Counted from the first letter of the stretch, positions 16,571 through 25,210 are shown. The stretch: 64,000 bases of DNA from Kaistia dalseonensis (GCF_030814715.1 NZ_JAUSVO010000003.1:1-64000); one strand, 5' to 3'. Numbers and translations are program-made. The notes: generated from the sequence alone by a model not told the origin.

Positions 16571-17398
16571 ATGAGACTGTCGATACTCCGCCTTCCGGCT
16601 CTTGCGCTCGGCCTGGCCCTCGCTGCAGGGCTCGGCCAAGCGAGTGCCGCAACTTGTGGCAAGAACCCGTCCGAGTTCCCCGCCTGGCTGCAGGACTTCA
16701 AGGCCGAGGCGGTCGCGAGCGGAATCTCGCAGCGCACGGTCAATGCAGCGCTCAACGGCGTGACTTATGATTCGCAAGTCATTCGGCTCGACCGCAACCA
16801 GAAACACTTCAAGCAGCCCTTCGAAGTCTATTCGAAGCGTGTCGTCTCTTCCGGTCGTGTAGCGCGCGGCAAGCAGCTCCTGAAGCAATATTCCAATGCG
16901 CTCGCTCGCATCGAGAAGGCCTATGGCGTTCCCGGCCCGATCCTGATCGCGATCTGGGGCATGGAGACGGATTTCGGCGCCGGCAGCGGCAACATGTCGA
17001 CATTCCGCTCGCTCGCGACGCTGGCTTTCGATTGCCGCCGCACGGATTTCTTCCAGGAACAGCTGCTGGACGCGCTCAAGATCGTCGAGCGCGGCGACCT
17101 GCAGCCCGGCGACATGCGCGGCGCCTGGGCCGGCGAAATCGGCCAGACCCAGTTCATGGCCTCGTCCTATGTCCGCTTCGCGGTTGATTTCGATGGCGAC
17201 GGCCATGCAGACCTGCGCCACAGCCCCGTCGACGTGCTGGCCTCGACCGCCAATTATCTCAAGGGCTATGGCTGGCAGCGCGGCGGCAGCTGGGAAGAAG
17301 GCTCGGCCAATTTCAACGTGCTGCGGCAGTGGAACAAGGCCGAAGTCTACGCCAAGAGCGCGGCGCTCTTCGCCGACAAGCTCGTCGGCAAGCAATAA
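16571..17398 (+). CDS. lytic murein transglycosylase, SLT_2 type
   Basis: A 275-residue secreted enzyme. The signal peptide covers residues 1-27 (cleavage after GQASA), and the single SLT_2 domain has the catalytic Glu132 in IWGMETDFGAG and the EIGQTQFMASSY loop; VDFDGDGHADL supplies a calcium-binding-like loop. It lacks the C-terminal peptidoglycan-binding module of the 12721 gene, so it is the short form of the same family and should act less processively on the wall. Single gene, with its own ATG and a weak upstream AGG element. Confidence 0.9.
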   Translation: MRLSILRLPALALGLALAAGLGQASAATCGKNPSEFPAWLQDFKAEAVASGISQRTVNAALNGVTYDSQVIRLDRNQKHFKQPFEVYSKRVVSSGRVARGKQLLKQYSNALARIEKAYGVPGPILIAIWGMETDFGAGSGNMSTFRSLATLAFDCRRTDFFQEQLLDALKIVERGDLQPGDMRGAWAGEIGQTQFMASSYVRFAVDFDGDGHADLRHSPVDVLASTANYLKGYGWQRGGSWEEGSANFNVLRQWNKAEVYAKSAALFADKLVGKQ

Positions 17399-17446
17399 TC
17401 CGGCAGGCCTTGCGGTCGCCGCGGTTTCGACCGACAAACCGCGGCG

Positions 17447-18700
17447 ATGAACACGGATATTCCCCCCGCGCTGAAAAGCGTCACCATCATCGGCGCCGGC
17501 CCGGCCGGGTTGATCGCCGCCGAGCGGCTGGCCATGGCCGGCTTTGCCGTGACGGTCCATGACCGCATGCCTTCCGTCGGGCGCAAGCTGCTCATGGCGG
17601 GTCGCGGCGGCCTGAACCTGACCCATAGCGAGCCGATCGAGACGTTCCTGGCGCGCTATGGCGAGAGCGCCGCGCGTCTGGCGTCGCTCATCGCAGCCTT
17701 TCCGCCTGAGGCGTTGCGGCAATGGTCCGAGGCGCTCGGCGAGCCGACCTTTGTCGGATCGAGCGGCCGCGTCTTTCCGCGCTCGCTCAAGGCCTCTCCC
17801 CTCCTCCGCGCCTGGCTGCGCCGGCTGGATACCGTCGGCGTCCGATTCGCGCTCCGCCAGGACTGGCGCGGCTTCGATGCCTATGGCGCCAACGTCTTTG
17901 CGCTCCCCGATGGCGAGATGACCGCCGTGAAATCCGGTGCGACCTTGCTGGCTCTGGGCGGCGCGAGCTGGCCGCGCCTTGGCTCGAACGGCGCATGGGC
18001 GTCGATCCTCTCCGATCGCGGCGTGGCGATCACGCCGCTGCGGCCGGCTAATGTCGGCTTTCGCGCGGCCTGGTCGCCCATGTTCCGCGAGCGCTTTGCC
18101 GGGACGCCGCTGAAGACGATCACGCTCGGCTTCGAGGGACAGACCATTCGGGGCGAAGCGCTGATCACGCAATATGGCATCGAGGGCGGCGCGATCTATG
18201 CGCTGTCGGCGCCACTGCGCGAGGCGATCGCGCGCGCGGGCTCGGCGCGCCTCGTCATCGATCTCTGTCCGCAACGCTCGCAAGCCGAACTGGCGCAGCG
18301 GATCGCGGCCCAGAAACCTGGCCAATCGCTCGCCAATCTCCTGCGCAAGGCGGCCGCCCTGCCCCCGGTCGCGATCAACCTGCTGCGCGAAACCGCAGGC
18401 CAGCCCTTGCCGCGCGACGCGGACTCCCTCGCCGGCCTGATCAAGGCCGCCCCATTGGTCCTGACCGGCATTGAGGGCCTGGAGCGGGCGATCTCGACGG
18501 CGGGCGGCGTCTCATGGGATGCGCTGGACGAGCACATGATGCTGAAGGCGCTGCCCGGCGTGTTCGTCGCCGGCGAAATGATCGACTGGGAAGCGCCCAC
18601 CGGCGGCTATCTGCTGCAGGCAAGCTTCGCCACCGGCGTGGCAGCGGCCGAGGGGATCGCGGCATGGCTGGGCGCGGAAATGCCGGCCACGCCGCGCTGA
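17447..18700 (+). CDS. FAD-dependent oxidoreductase, HI0933/TIGR03862 flavoprotein
   Basis: A 417-residue flavoprotein. The FAD dinucleotide loop GAGPAG lies at 16-21, followed by GRKLLMAGRGGLNLTHS, the family's second FAD contact; the C-terminal GVFVAGEMIDWEAPTGGYLLQ closes the FAD site. The group (BaiN/YhiN-like) reduces C=C bonds in a few studied cases, but substrates of most members are unknown. Length is typical. It lies 49 bases after the transglycosylase, on the same strand, though co-transcription is only possible. Confidence 0.88.
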   Translation: MNTDIPPALKSVTIIGAGPAGLIAAERLAMAGFAVTVHDRMPSVGRKLLMAGRGGLNLTHSEPIETFLARYGESAARLASLIAAFPPEALRQWSEALGEPTFVGSSGRVFPRSLKASPLLRAWLRRLDTVGVRFALRQDWRGFDAYGANVFALPDGEMTAVKSGATLLALGGASWPRLGSNGAWASILSDRGVAITPLRPANVGFRAAWSPMFRERFAGTPLKTITLGFEGQTIRGEALITQYGIEGGAIYALSAPLREAIARAGSARLVIDLCPQRSQAELAQRIAAQKPGQSLANLLRKAAALPPVAINLLRETAGQPLPRDADSLAGLIKAAPLVLTGIEGLERAISTAGGVSWDALDEHMMLKALPGVFVAGEMIDWEAPTGGYLLQASFATGVAAAEGIAAWLGAEMPATPR

Positions 18701-18739
18701 AGCACCTCATCTGTTGATTGAACCATCGGCCCACTCAGG

Positions 18740-18855
18740 CCGTCATCCCCGCGAAAGCGGGGACCCATTCAGCCTGATCCGCCGGACGTGCGAACCAATC
18801 ATTTTCACGGCTGGATGGGTCCCGGGTCTCCGCTGCGCTTCGCCCGGGATGACGG
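18740..18855. repeat. long imperfect intergenic palindrome (REP-like)
   Basis: The element begins CCGTCATCCCCGCGAAAGC and ends with CTTCGCCCGGGATGACGG; inner arms GGACCCATTCAGCC and GGCTGGATGGGTCC also pair. Each arm has its own small GC hairpin. This is the common alphaproteobacterial extragenic palindrome carrying the GTCATCCCCGC...GGGGACCCA signature. It lies between convergent genes and may aid transcription termination. Confidence 0.8.
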
Positions 18856-18915
18856 AGCGGTTCTTCAGATCGGTTGCAGCCTAAATCCCCCATCAGGCGA
18901 AAGGCACTTCGTTCT

Positions 18916-19026
18916 TTCCCTCTCCCGCTTGCGGGGGAGGGTCAGGGAGGGGGCCCAAGCGCCGAGACCGGTGAAGACGAGCCCCCTCTCCGGCTCTCCC
19001 CCGCTCTCGCGGGAGAGAGGGAAGGC
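18916..19026. repeat. dispersed palindromic intergenic repeat, distant copy
   Basis: This belongs to the same family as the 2600/2801 copies: hairpin CTCTCCCGCTTGCGGGGGAG, GGGAGGGGGCCC, then CCCCCTCTCCGGCTCTCCC with a second hairpin CCCGCTCTCGCGGG ending in GAGAGAGGGAAGGCCGGG. It lies just past the 3' end of the 8-oxoguanine deaminase gene, next to the REP-like palindrome. Confidence 0.7.
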
Positions 19027-19059
19027 CGGGCCTGCGCCAGCATCGGGACATGAGCCGCC

Positions 19060-20412
19060 TTAGGCGGAAAGACCCTGCATGCGCCTTGCATGGACGGCAT
19101 GCTCGCGCAGCACGTCGCCAAGCGCCGCCGCGACCGGGCGACTGTCCTCGACGAGCACCGCGCCATTGACGATCGTCGTGCCGGCGACCGCCGGGCCGCA
19201 GCGCAGCCAGGCTTCGACGGGATCGCTATGCGCCCCCGCGAGCGCGACATCCGTCATCGACCAGACGACCAGATCGGCGCAGGCGCCCGGCCGCAAATGG
19301 CCGATTTCGTCGTCCCAGCCGAGACAGGCCGCGCCACCGCGCGTGGCGATATCGAGCGCGTCGCGCGCCGACATCGATTGCGGGCCGTTCCGATAGCGGC
19401 CGAGCAACATGGCCATGCGCGCCTCCAGCCACATGGAGGCATGGTCCGTCGAGGCCGATCCGTCGCAGCCGAGCCCGACCTGCATGCCGCGCGCCCGCAG
19501 ATGCATCGCATCGGCGGAACCGCCGCCGATCATCATGTTCGAGCAGGGACATTGCACGGCGCAGACGCCGGCATGGGCGAGCCGACCGATTTCCGCCTCG
19601 CTCGGATAGATGTAATGCGCGACCCAGGCGCGCTTGCCGGCCCATCCGACGCGCTCGAGATATTCGGTCGGCGTACAGCCATAGACTTCGGCGCTGTAGA
19701 CGTCCTCGTCATGATCCTCGGCAAGGTGCGTGTGCAGCCGCAGATCATATTGCTCGGCCAGCCTGGCCGATTCCGACATGATGCGTTCCGTGACCGAGAA
19801 CAGTGAGCAAGGCGCCAGCGCCACGCGCGTCATCGCGCCAGCCGCAGCGTCATGATAGGCCTCGACCAGTCGAACGCTGTCCTCGAGGATCGCATCCTCG
19901 CTCTGCACGACAGAAGCGGGCGGCAGGCCGCCATCCTCCACCGAGCGCGTCATGGAACCGCGCGTCGCCAGAAAGCGGAAGCCGAGGTCGCGGCCGGCGC
20001 GGATCTGGGCGTCAATCAGGCGCGGCTTCGGATGGACATACATGTGGTCCATCGAGGTGGTGCAGCCGCCCAGCAGCAATTCGACCATGGCGACATAGGT
20101 CGAGGCATAGACGGAGTCCTCCGTGAGCCCGGCCCAGAGCGGATAGAGCCCGGTCAGCCACTGGAACAGCGAGCCATTGGTCACCGGCGCATAGGCGCGG
20201 GTGAGATTCTGGTACATGTGATGATGGGCGTTGATCAGCCCCGGCGTCACCAGCTTGCCGCCGGCATCGACGGTGCGCGCGGCCGAAGGTTCCTCGCCGG
20301 CCTTGCCGACGGAATGGACCCGGCGGTCCTTGATGGCGACCCAGCCGGCAGGGATCTCCCAACCGCGATCGACATAGACATAGGCATTGCTGACAAGCAG
20401 ATCGACGAGCAT
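19060..20412 (-). CDS. 8-oxoguanine deaminase, amidohydrolase superfamily
   Basis: A 450-residue amidohydrolase of the 8-oxoguanine deaminase/hydroxydechloroatrazine-like group. The metal-binding HxH is at 63-65 (NAHHHMYQNLTRAY), followed by the HTHLAED block with the second His and catalytic Glu, a later HYI segment and GCDGSASTD with the metal Asp. It would convert 8-oxoguanine to urate, releasing ammonia. The ATG has GGAGGG 6 bases upstream. It is last in a same-strand run with a ModE-type protein and an ABC permease and ATPase, which hints at uptake and salvage of modified purines, but this link is inference. Confidence 0.88.
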   Translation of the reverse strand: MLVDLLVSNAYVYVDRGWEIPAGWVAIKDRRVHSVGKAGEEPSAARTVDAGGKLVTPGLINAHHHMYQNLTRAYAPVTNGSLFQWLTGLYPLWAGLTEDSVYASTYVAMVELLLGGCTTSMDHMYVHPKPRLIDAQIRAGRDLGFRFLATRGSMTRSVEDGGLPPASVVQSEDAILEDSVRLVEAYHDAAAGAMTRVALAPCSLFSVTERIMSESARLAEQYDLRLHTHLAEDHDEDVYSAEVYGCTPTEYLERVGWAGKRAWVAHYIYPSEAEIGRLAHAGVCAVQCPCSNMMIGGGSADAMHLRARGMQVGLGCDGSASTDHASMWLEARMAMLLGRYRNGPQSMSARDALDIATRGGAACLGWDDEIGHLRPGACADLVVWSMTDVALAGAHSDPVEAWLRCGPAVAGTTIVNGAVLVEDSRPVAAALGDVLREHAVHARRMQGLSA

Positions 20413-20621
20413 TCGAAACCCTCCTGATGGTCGTCATGAAACCCGGCGAAGCCGCGTATCGGCCTCGTCGCGCCATGATCCCTGTCCCAGGAGTTGCGAA
20501 GTCCGGATCGTCATCGGCCATCGGCCGAACGGGTCATTTCCGTGTCGCGCGGCATTCACCAGCACGAGCAGCTTATTGAGAGCAGGAGAGAGGCATGCCT
20601 GTCAATGGAGCAGAGCGAGGC

Positions 20622-21005
20622 TCAGGCCTCGTCCGCGCTCGCTGGCCCGGTCGCGAGATATCCATGCAGTTCCGCGAGGCCGGATGCGATCGCGGCATTG
20701 GCCTCCGCCTCCATCGCGCGATACCGCGCCAGCACCTGCCGACCAGTCTCGGTCAGGCGCGCCGAACCGCCGCCGCCGGAGCCGCCCTTCTCGGTTTCGA
20801 CGAGCGGCGCGCGAAAGGCCTGGTTCATTTCCCGCACCAGCGTCCATACGCGCTTGCCGCTCATGCCGAGCTTCGTTCCGGCGGCCACGAGCGATCCGGT
20901 CGCGACGATCGCCTCGAGCAGATCCGCCTTGCCGGGGCCAAAGGCGAAGCCCGGTTTCAGCACGATGCGGAAGCGCAGGCCTTCGGTCTGGTTGGGGACG
21001 CGCAT
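20622..21005 (-). CDS. ModE-type N-terminal winged-helix DNA-binding protein
   Basis: A 127-residue protein corresponding only to the DNA-binding half of ModE: KADLLEAIVATGSLVAAGTKLGMSGKRVWTLVREMNQ is the LysR-like helix-turn-helix, followed by a wing (GGSGGGGSARLTETG) and a C-terminal dimerising helix. It lacks the Mop/TOBE domains that bind molybdate. It may act alone or borrow a sensor. Its neighbours are an ABC permease upstream and 8-oxoguanine deaminase downstream on the same strand, but the window also contains a mod operon with a Mo-box about 5 kb away. Confidence 0.85.
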   Translation of the reverse strand: MRVPNQTEGLRFRIVLKPGFAFGPGKADLLEAIVATGSLVAAGTKLGMSGKRVWTLVREMNQAFRAPLVETEKGGSGGGGSARLTETGRQVLARYRAMEAEANAAIASGLAELHGYLATGPASADEA

Positions 21006-21077
21006 GATGATGACGGCTCGCGGAATCGACGGGCCGCCATATTGCGAAAAGCCGGCCCGTCCGTCGATGCCGTTTCG

Positions 21078-22073
21078 CTATTCCTGCTGGCGCAGGCTGC
21101 GGATGCGGTCGAACATCACCGCGATGATGATGAAGGTTCCGACGAAGGCGAGTTGCCAGAAGGTCGAGATGCCGAGCAGGATCAGGCTGTTGCGGATGAC
21201 CTCGATCAGCGCGGAGCCGACGACGGCGCCGAAGGCCGTGCCCACGCCACCGGCCAGATTGGCGCCGCCGATGACGACCGCCGCGATGACCGAGAGCTCC
21301 ATGCCCTGCCCGAGATTGGTGGTGACGCCGCCGAGCCAGCCGACTTCGAGAATGCCGGCGATGCCGGCGGTCAGCGCCGAGATGATGTAGACGATCACCT
21401 TGATGCGCTTGACGGGAACGCCGGTCAGCGTCGCCGCGTGCTCATTGCCGCCGATCGCGAAGATGTGGCGGCCGAAGCGTGTCCAGCGGAAGACGAAGCC
21501 CGTGATCAGCGCCAGGACCACGAGGACGATCACCGGATTGGCGATGCCGAGCGTCGTGCCGCCGCCGAGCCAAAGCAGAATGTCCTGATCGGGCCCGAAC
21601 TGGTAGACCATCTTGTTGTTGGAGGTGACCATGGCGAGGCTGCGCGCGATCGACAGCATGCCGAGCGTCACCACAAAGGGCGGCATGCCCATATAGGCGA
21701 TGAGCAATCCGTTCACGAGGCCGACGGCGAGCGAGGCGGCGATGGCCGCCCCCGCGCCGACCCAGATCGGATAGCCCGCGCTCATCGTCATGCCGCAGAT
21801 GATCGCCGCGAGGCAGAGCGTCGAGCCGACCGAAAGGTCGATACCGCCCGTCACGATGACCACGGTCATGCCGAGCGCGATGATGCCGACAAAGGCGAAA
21901 TTGCGCGTGACGTTGAAGAGGTTCTTCTGCGTCGCAAAGGTGTCGGTCATGACCGAAAGAACGAGACAGGCGAGCACCACGGCCATGAAGACCCAGAAGG
22001 TCTGCCGTGAGAACAGCCAGGAAAGGCTGCTGTGCGTCTGTCGGTTGATCGTGTCGTCGAGCGAAACGGTCAT
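21078..22073 (-). CDS. ribose/xylose-type ABC transporter permease
   Basis: A 331-residue inner-membrane permease of the RbsC family with 8-10 hydrophobic segments. The motif region GGIDLSVGSTLCLAAI and the later VKRIKVIVYIISALTAGIAGILEVGWLGG with the EAA-like contact loop are typical. It forms the channel for a pentose-, hexose- or nucleoside-like substrate. The matching ATPase gene precedes it by 28 bases, and the binding-protein gene is divergent at 23378, so the three make one importer. Substrate is undetermined. Confidence 0.9.
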   Translation of the reverse strand: MTVSLDDTINRQTHSSLSWLFSRQTFWVFMAVVLACLVLSVMTDTFATQKNLFNVTRNFAFVGIIALGMTVVIVTGGIDLSVGSTLCLAAIICGMTMSAGYPIWVGAGAAIAASLAVGLVNGLLIAYMGMPPFVVTLGMLSIARSLAMVTSNNKMVYQFGPDQDILLWLGGGTTLGIANPVIVLVVLALITGFVFRWTRFGRHIFAIGGNEHAATLTGVPVKRIKVIVYIISALTAGIAGILEVGWLGGVTTNLGQGMELSVIAAVVIGGANLAGGVGTAFGAVVGSALIEVIRNSLILLGISTFWQLAFVGTFIIIAVMFDRIRSLRQQE

Positions 22074-22101
22074 TAGCTGAATTCCTCCCCTCGTTCCGCT
22101 C

Positions 22102-22842
22102 TCAGGCGCGTTCGATCGCGCCGGTAATCAGGCCCGTAACTTCCTCCGGCGAGCTGTCGGCGACGCGCTTGTCCGCCACCTTGGTGCCACGCCGCAGCAC
22201 CACCAGACGGTCGCAGACCGCGAAGACGTCGGGCATGCGGTGGCTGATCAGCACGACGGCGATGCCCTGGTCCTTGAGCCGGTGGATGAGGTTCAGCACC
22301 TCGGCGACCTGGCGCACCGAGATCGCGGCGGTCGGCTCGTCCATCAGCACGATCTTGGCGTCGGAGAGCCGCGTGCGCGCGATCGCGACGGCCTGCCGCT
22401 GGCCGCCCGACATCTGCTTGACTAGATCGCGCGGGCGCGTCTCCGACTTCAGCTCCTTGAACAGTTCGCCGGCGCGCTTGTACATCGCCGCATAGTCGAG
22501 AATGCTGATCGGGCCGAAGCCCTTGCGGATTTCTCGGCCGAGGAAGACGTTGGCCGCCGCCGTCAGATTGTTGCAGAGCGCGAGGTCCTGGTAGACGACC
22601 TCGATGCCATTGTCCCGCGCCTCGATCGGCTTGTGGAAATGCACCTCGCGATTGTCGATCCGGATCGTTCCATGCGAGGGCCGGAAATTACCGGCCATGA
22701 TCTTGACCAGCGTCGACTTGCCGGCGCCGTTATCGCCCATCAGGCCGACGACACCGCCGGCCTCCAGTTCCAGCGAAACGTCGTTCAACGCCTGGATGGC
22801 GCCGAAATGCTTGGATATGCCGCTGAGTTCCAGGACTGGCAC
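22102..22842 (-). CDS. ABC importer ATP-binding protein, single-domain sugar type
   Basis: A 246-residue ABC ATPase: Walker A GDNGAGKST, Q-loop near VVYQDLALC, signature MSGGQRQAVA, Walker B IVLMDEPTAA and the H-loop His in LISHRMPD. Unlike RbsA it carries one ATPase domain rather than two, as in FrcA-like importers, so it should work as a homodimer on the RbsC-type permease encoded next. The GTG at 22842 is the start: GGAGGAG lies just before it, and conserved sequence (VPVLELSGISKHFG) begins there; the upstream extension is Arg/Lys-rich and not family-like. Confidence 0.9.
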   Translation of the reverse strand: MPVLELSGISKHFGAIQALNDVSLELEAGGVVGLMGDNGAGKSTLVKIMAGNFRPSHGTIRIDNREVHFHKPIEARDNGIEVVYQDLALCNNLTAAANVFLGREIRKGFGPISILDYAAMYKRAGELFKELKSETRPRDLVKQMSGGQRQAVAIARTRLSDAKIVLMDEPTAAISVRQVAEVLNLIHRLKDQGIAVVLISHRMPDVFAVCDRLVVLRRGTKVADKRVADSSPEEVTGLITGAIERA

Positions 22843-23377
22843 CCGGCTCTCCTCCCTGCGTCGCCCGGTTTTCCGGTGCGTTTTCCCCTCCGCCAGCACC
22901 TTGCGGCGCCGACACCTCGTTTCACCCATTAGTCGGACGTATTGGCTTCGTCAACGCGAACGTCTGGGCCCGGCACGAATCGATGATTTGAATCGAAACA
23001 ACGCTCGGCGGCATCAAGTTTCAGCGCGCCATATCTATTTCGGCAATTGTGTATTTTAGTTCCACCAAAAATACCGTTGTTCTAGAAATATTGCGGCGCA
23101 ACATAATGAAAACGCAATGCAACAACATCGTTTTCATCGGACCAATGCGATTGACTTTCACCTGTTTCGGTTTTTAGGTGTTGGCCGTTCGCGACCCGCA
23201 TCGCGCGTAGGTCAGGGAGGGGAGGCCCGGACTGGCCGGGATGCGGGGCGCGAGCACGAAAACGCTTGATCGCGAAATTCGGGACCCAACCCGGGGTGCG
23301 ACGAGCGCAATGAATGGGCCAGCTTCATCCAGAGGGCATGGTCCATCGCATTTCGTACAATGTCTCGGGAGGAGACC
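22843..23377. promoter_or_regulatory. divergent promoter region of the sugar-type ABC importer
   Basis: A 535-bp gene-free stretch between the ATPase gene (leftward) and the binding-protein gene (rightward). Its central part (about 22980-23180) is much richer in A and T than the surroundings, as expected of promoters in a high-GC genome. It contains a 9-bp inverted repeat (23106-23137) and a TTGACT box at 23151. The edge near 23378 has a strong RBS, GGGAGGAG. Confidence 0.6.
23106..23137. promoter_or_regulatory. inverted-repeat operator candidate in the ABC importer promoter
   Basis: ATGAAAACG (23106-23114) and CGTTTTCAT (23129-23137) are perfect 9-bp arms separated by 14 bases. The site lies in the A+T-rich centre of the divergent region, upstream of a TTGACT promoter-like box. 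No regulator of LacI, DeoR or ROK type is next to it, so its protein must be encoded elsewhere or be the ModE-like protein. Confidence 0.5.
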
Positions 23378-24370
23378 ATGAAGAAAGCACTCGCGATACT
23401 GTCGTTCGCCGCGACCGCGCTCACGCTGTCGATCGGCGCCGCTTCCGCTGAAGACAAGGTGCTCGCAATCGTCGTGAAGGGCCTCGACAATCCCTTCTTC
23501 GAGGAGATCCACAAGGGTTGCGAGAAGTGGAACGCCGAGAACAAGGGCAAGGGCTATACCTGCCTTTATACCGGCCCCGCCTCCAGCAATGACGAAGCCG
23601 GCGAAGTCCAGATCGTGGACGACCTTCTGACGAAGGGCGTGGCCGCGATGGCAATCTCGCCGTCCAATGCTCCGGCCATGGCGAACTTGCTCAAGACGCG
23701 CAAGCCCACCATTCCGATCATGACGACCGACGCCGACCTGAACAAGGAAGACGCCGCTCTGCGCAAGGCCTATCTCGGCACCGACAATTACCTGATGGGC
23801 GTCCAGATGGGCGAGCAGCTCCAGAAGCTGAAGCCGAAGGGCGGCACGGTCTGCCTCCAGCTCGGCAATGTGGCGGCGGCCAACATCGCCGCACGCGCCG
23901 CCGGTGTCCGCGATACGCTCGCCGGCGCCAAGGATGTCGCATCGCTGACCGGCCAGAATGGCTGGACGGAGCCGGCCGGTTGCCCGCTCTTCACCAATGA
24001 CCAGATCGATCTGGCGAACCAGCAGATGACGGACACCTTCACCGCCAATCCGAAGCTCGACGCCTTCGTGCTCGTCGGCGGCTGGGCGCAGTTCGCCCCG
24101 CAGGCCTATGCCCAGGTCACCGACCAGGTCATGGACCGCCTGAAGAGCAAGGACCTCGTGATCATCGCCGGCGACACGCTGCCGCCGCAGATGGACGCGC
24201 TGAAGGCCGGCCGCAGCCACGCCCAGATCGGCCAGCGGCCGTTCGAGATGGGCTACAAGGCGCCCGACATCATGATCAAGCTGATCAATGGCGAGAAGGT
24301 CGACGAGATCCAGTTCACGGGCCTCGACACCTGCCTGCCCGACAATGCCGATAGCTGCCTGGCAAAATAA
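23378..24370 (+). CDS. periplasmic sugar-type ABC substrate-binding protein
   Basis: A 330-residue periplasmic binding protein, type 1 (LacI-like) fold. The signal peptide MKKALAILSFAATALTLSIG is cleaved after ASA, near residue 23. The mature protein starts KVLAIVVKGLDNPFFEEIHKG, typical of ribose- and galactose-type receptors, and has a VDDLLTKGVAAMAISPSNA region near the hinge. Several Cys residues (GCEKW, YTCLY, VCLQL, AGCPLF, DTCLPDNADSC) suggest disulfides, unusual for this family. Start at the ATG at 23378 after GGGAGGAG. It feeds the permease and ATPase encoded on the opposite strand. Confidence 0.9.
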   Translation: MKKALAILSFAATALTLSIGAASAEDKVLAIVVKGLDNPFFEEIHKGCEKWNAENKGKGYTCLYTGPASSNDEAGEVQIVDDLLTKGVAAMAISPSNAPAMANLLKTRKPTIPIMTTDADLNKEDAALRKAYLGTDNYLMGVQMGEQLQKLKPKGGTVCLQLGNVAAANIAARAAGVRDTLAGAKDVASLTGQNGWTEPAGCPLFTNDQIDLANQQMTDTFTANPKLDAFVLVGGWAQFAPQAYAQVTDQVMDRLKSKDLVIIAGDTLPPQMDALKAGRSHAQIGQRPFEMGYKAPDIMIKLINGEKVDEIQFTGLDTCLPDNADSCLAK

Positions 24371-24397
24371 CAACCACAAATCCGGGTTGCAGACCTC

Positions 24398-24420
24398 GGG
24401 GCGCTTCGGCGCCCCTTTTC
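24398..24420 (+). terminator. intrinsic terminator of the binding-protein gene
   Basis: GGGGCGC-TTCG-GCGCCCC is a perfect 7-bp stem with a UUCG tetraloop, followed by TTTTCTTT. It lies 27 bases past the stop codon. Confidence 0.9.
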
Positions 24421-24556
24421 TTTGGCCGGTCACCAACCTTTGAAGGAACGAAGCGACGCGCACGCCTCTTTAAGCCGGACCGAAACATGGCCGCGCTTGA
24501 CCGCGGCCGGCGGCGCTGCACATTGGCGGCAGTTATTCCGAAAGAGGCCTTCCCGA

Positions 24557-24910
24557 ATGCCCAATCTGCTTTCCCCGGTAATCGCGCCGGTGCTGCTCCT
24601 CATCGCCTCGAACGTCTTCATGACGACGGCGTGGTACTGGCACCTGAAATTCGCGACGACCTCGCTCTGGAAGGTCATCCTGATCAGCTGGGTGATCGCG
24701 CTGTTTGAATATTGCCTTGCGGTGCCGGCGAACCGGATCGGGCATCAGGTCTATTCGGCGGCCCAGCTCAAGACGATGCAGGAGGTGATCACCCTCGTCG
24801 TCTTCGCCATTTTCTCGGCGCTCTATCTGAAGGAACCGCTCGGCTGGAACCACCTGGTCGGGTTCACGCTGATCGCGGGCGGGGCGGCCTTCATCTTCCA
24901 CAAGTTCTGA
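24557..24910 (+). CDS. DMT-superfamily small membrane protein, DUF486
   Basis: A 117-residue integral membrane protein with four hydrophobic segments (about residues 8-24, 38-56, 72-92 and 98-115), the usual DUF486 size. The motif LIASNVFMTTAWYWHLK opens the first helix, and YLKEPLGWNHLVGF links the last two. It may be a small transporter of the drug/metabolite type, but no substrate is known. The ATG at 24557 is chosen because family similarity starts there; the frame extends upstream without RBS. Confidence 0.85.
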   Translation: MPNLLSPVIAPVLLLIASNVFMTTAWYWHLKFATTSLWKVILISWVIALFEYCLAVPANRIGHQVYSAAQLKTMQEVITLVVFAIFSALYLKEPLGWNHLVGFTLIAGGAAFIFHKF

Positions 24911-24952
24911 TCGACCGCGGCGCGGCGGCCGAGAGCCGGGCGGCGTGAACGA

Positions 24953-25210
24953 TCAGCCGTTCACGTCGACCAGCGTGATGCGCGGCAGCATCCGGTCGGC
25001 CAGCGAGCTCTGCGGCTCGCCGGTCATCTTGGCCTGCTGGGTGCGAATGCCGTCCGCATCGATCACGGTGCCGCCGGCAATGCCGCCAAATGTATGGACC
25101 ACGGCGATCGCGACGATCACCGCCGCATAGGCCGCCATCCAGACATAAAACAGTCGGCGGGCGGCGGTCTCTCGGCGTGGGCTAGCGCGGTGGAATGTAT
25201 CGTTGGTCAT
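24953..25210 (-). CDS. small single-pass membrane protein of unknown function
   Basis: An 85-residue protein. A basic, polar N-terminus (MTNDTFHRASPRRETAARR) precedes one membrane helix (FYVWMAAYAAVIVAIAVVHTFGG) and a polar tail of ~40 residues, so the positive-inside rule predicts a cytoplasmic N-terminus. The ATG at 25210 has GGGGA 8 bases upstream and is preferred to ATG 25225. I do not recognise a family. A cluster of TTAA motifs with CtrA-like spacing lies 105-130 bp upstream, suggesting cell-cycle or envelope control. Confidence 0.6.
   Translation of the reverse strand: MTNDTFHRASPRRETAARRLFYVWMAAYAAVIVAIAVVHTFGGIAGGTVIDADGIRTQQAKMTGEPQSSLADRMLPRITLVDVNG

Noticed and set aside
18700-19060. 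A possible CRISPR-like array from repeated GAGAGGG/CTCCC units
   Set aside because: The units are self-complementary, of uneven spacing, and differ in spacer length and sequence pattern; no cas gene is in the window.
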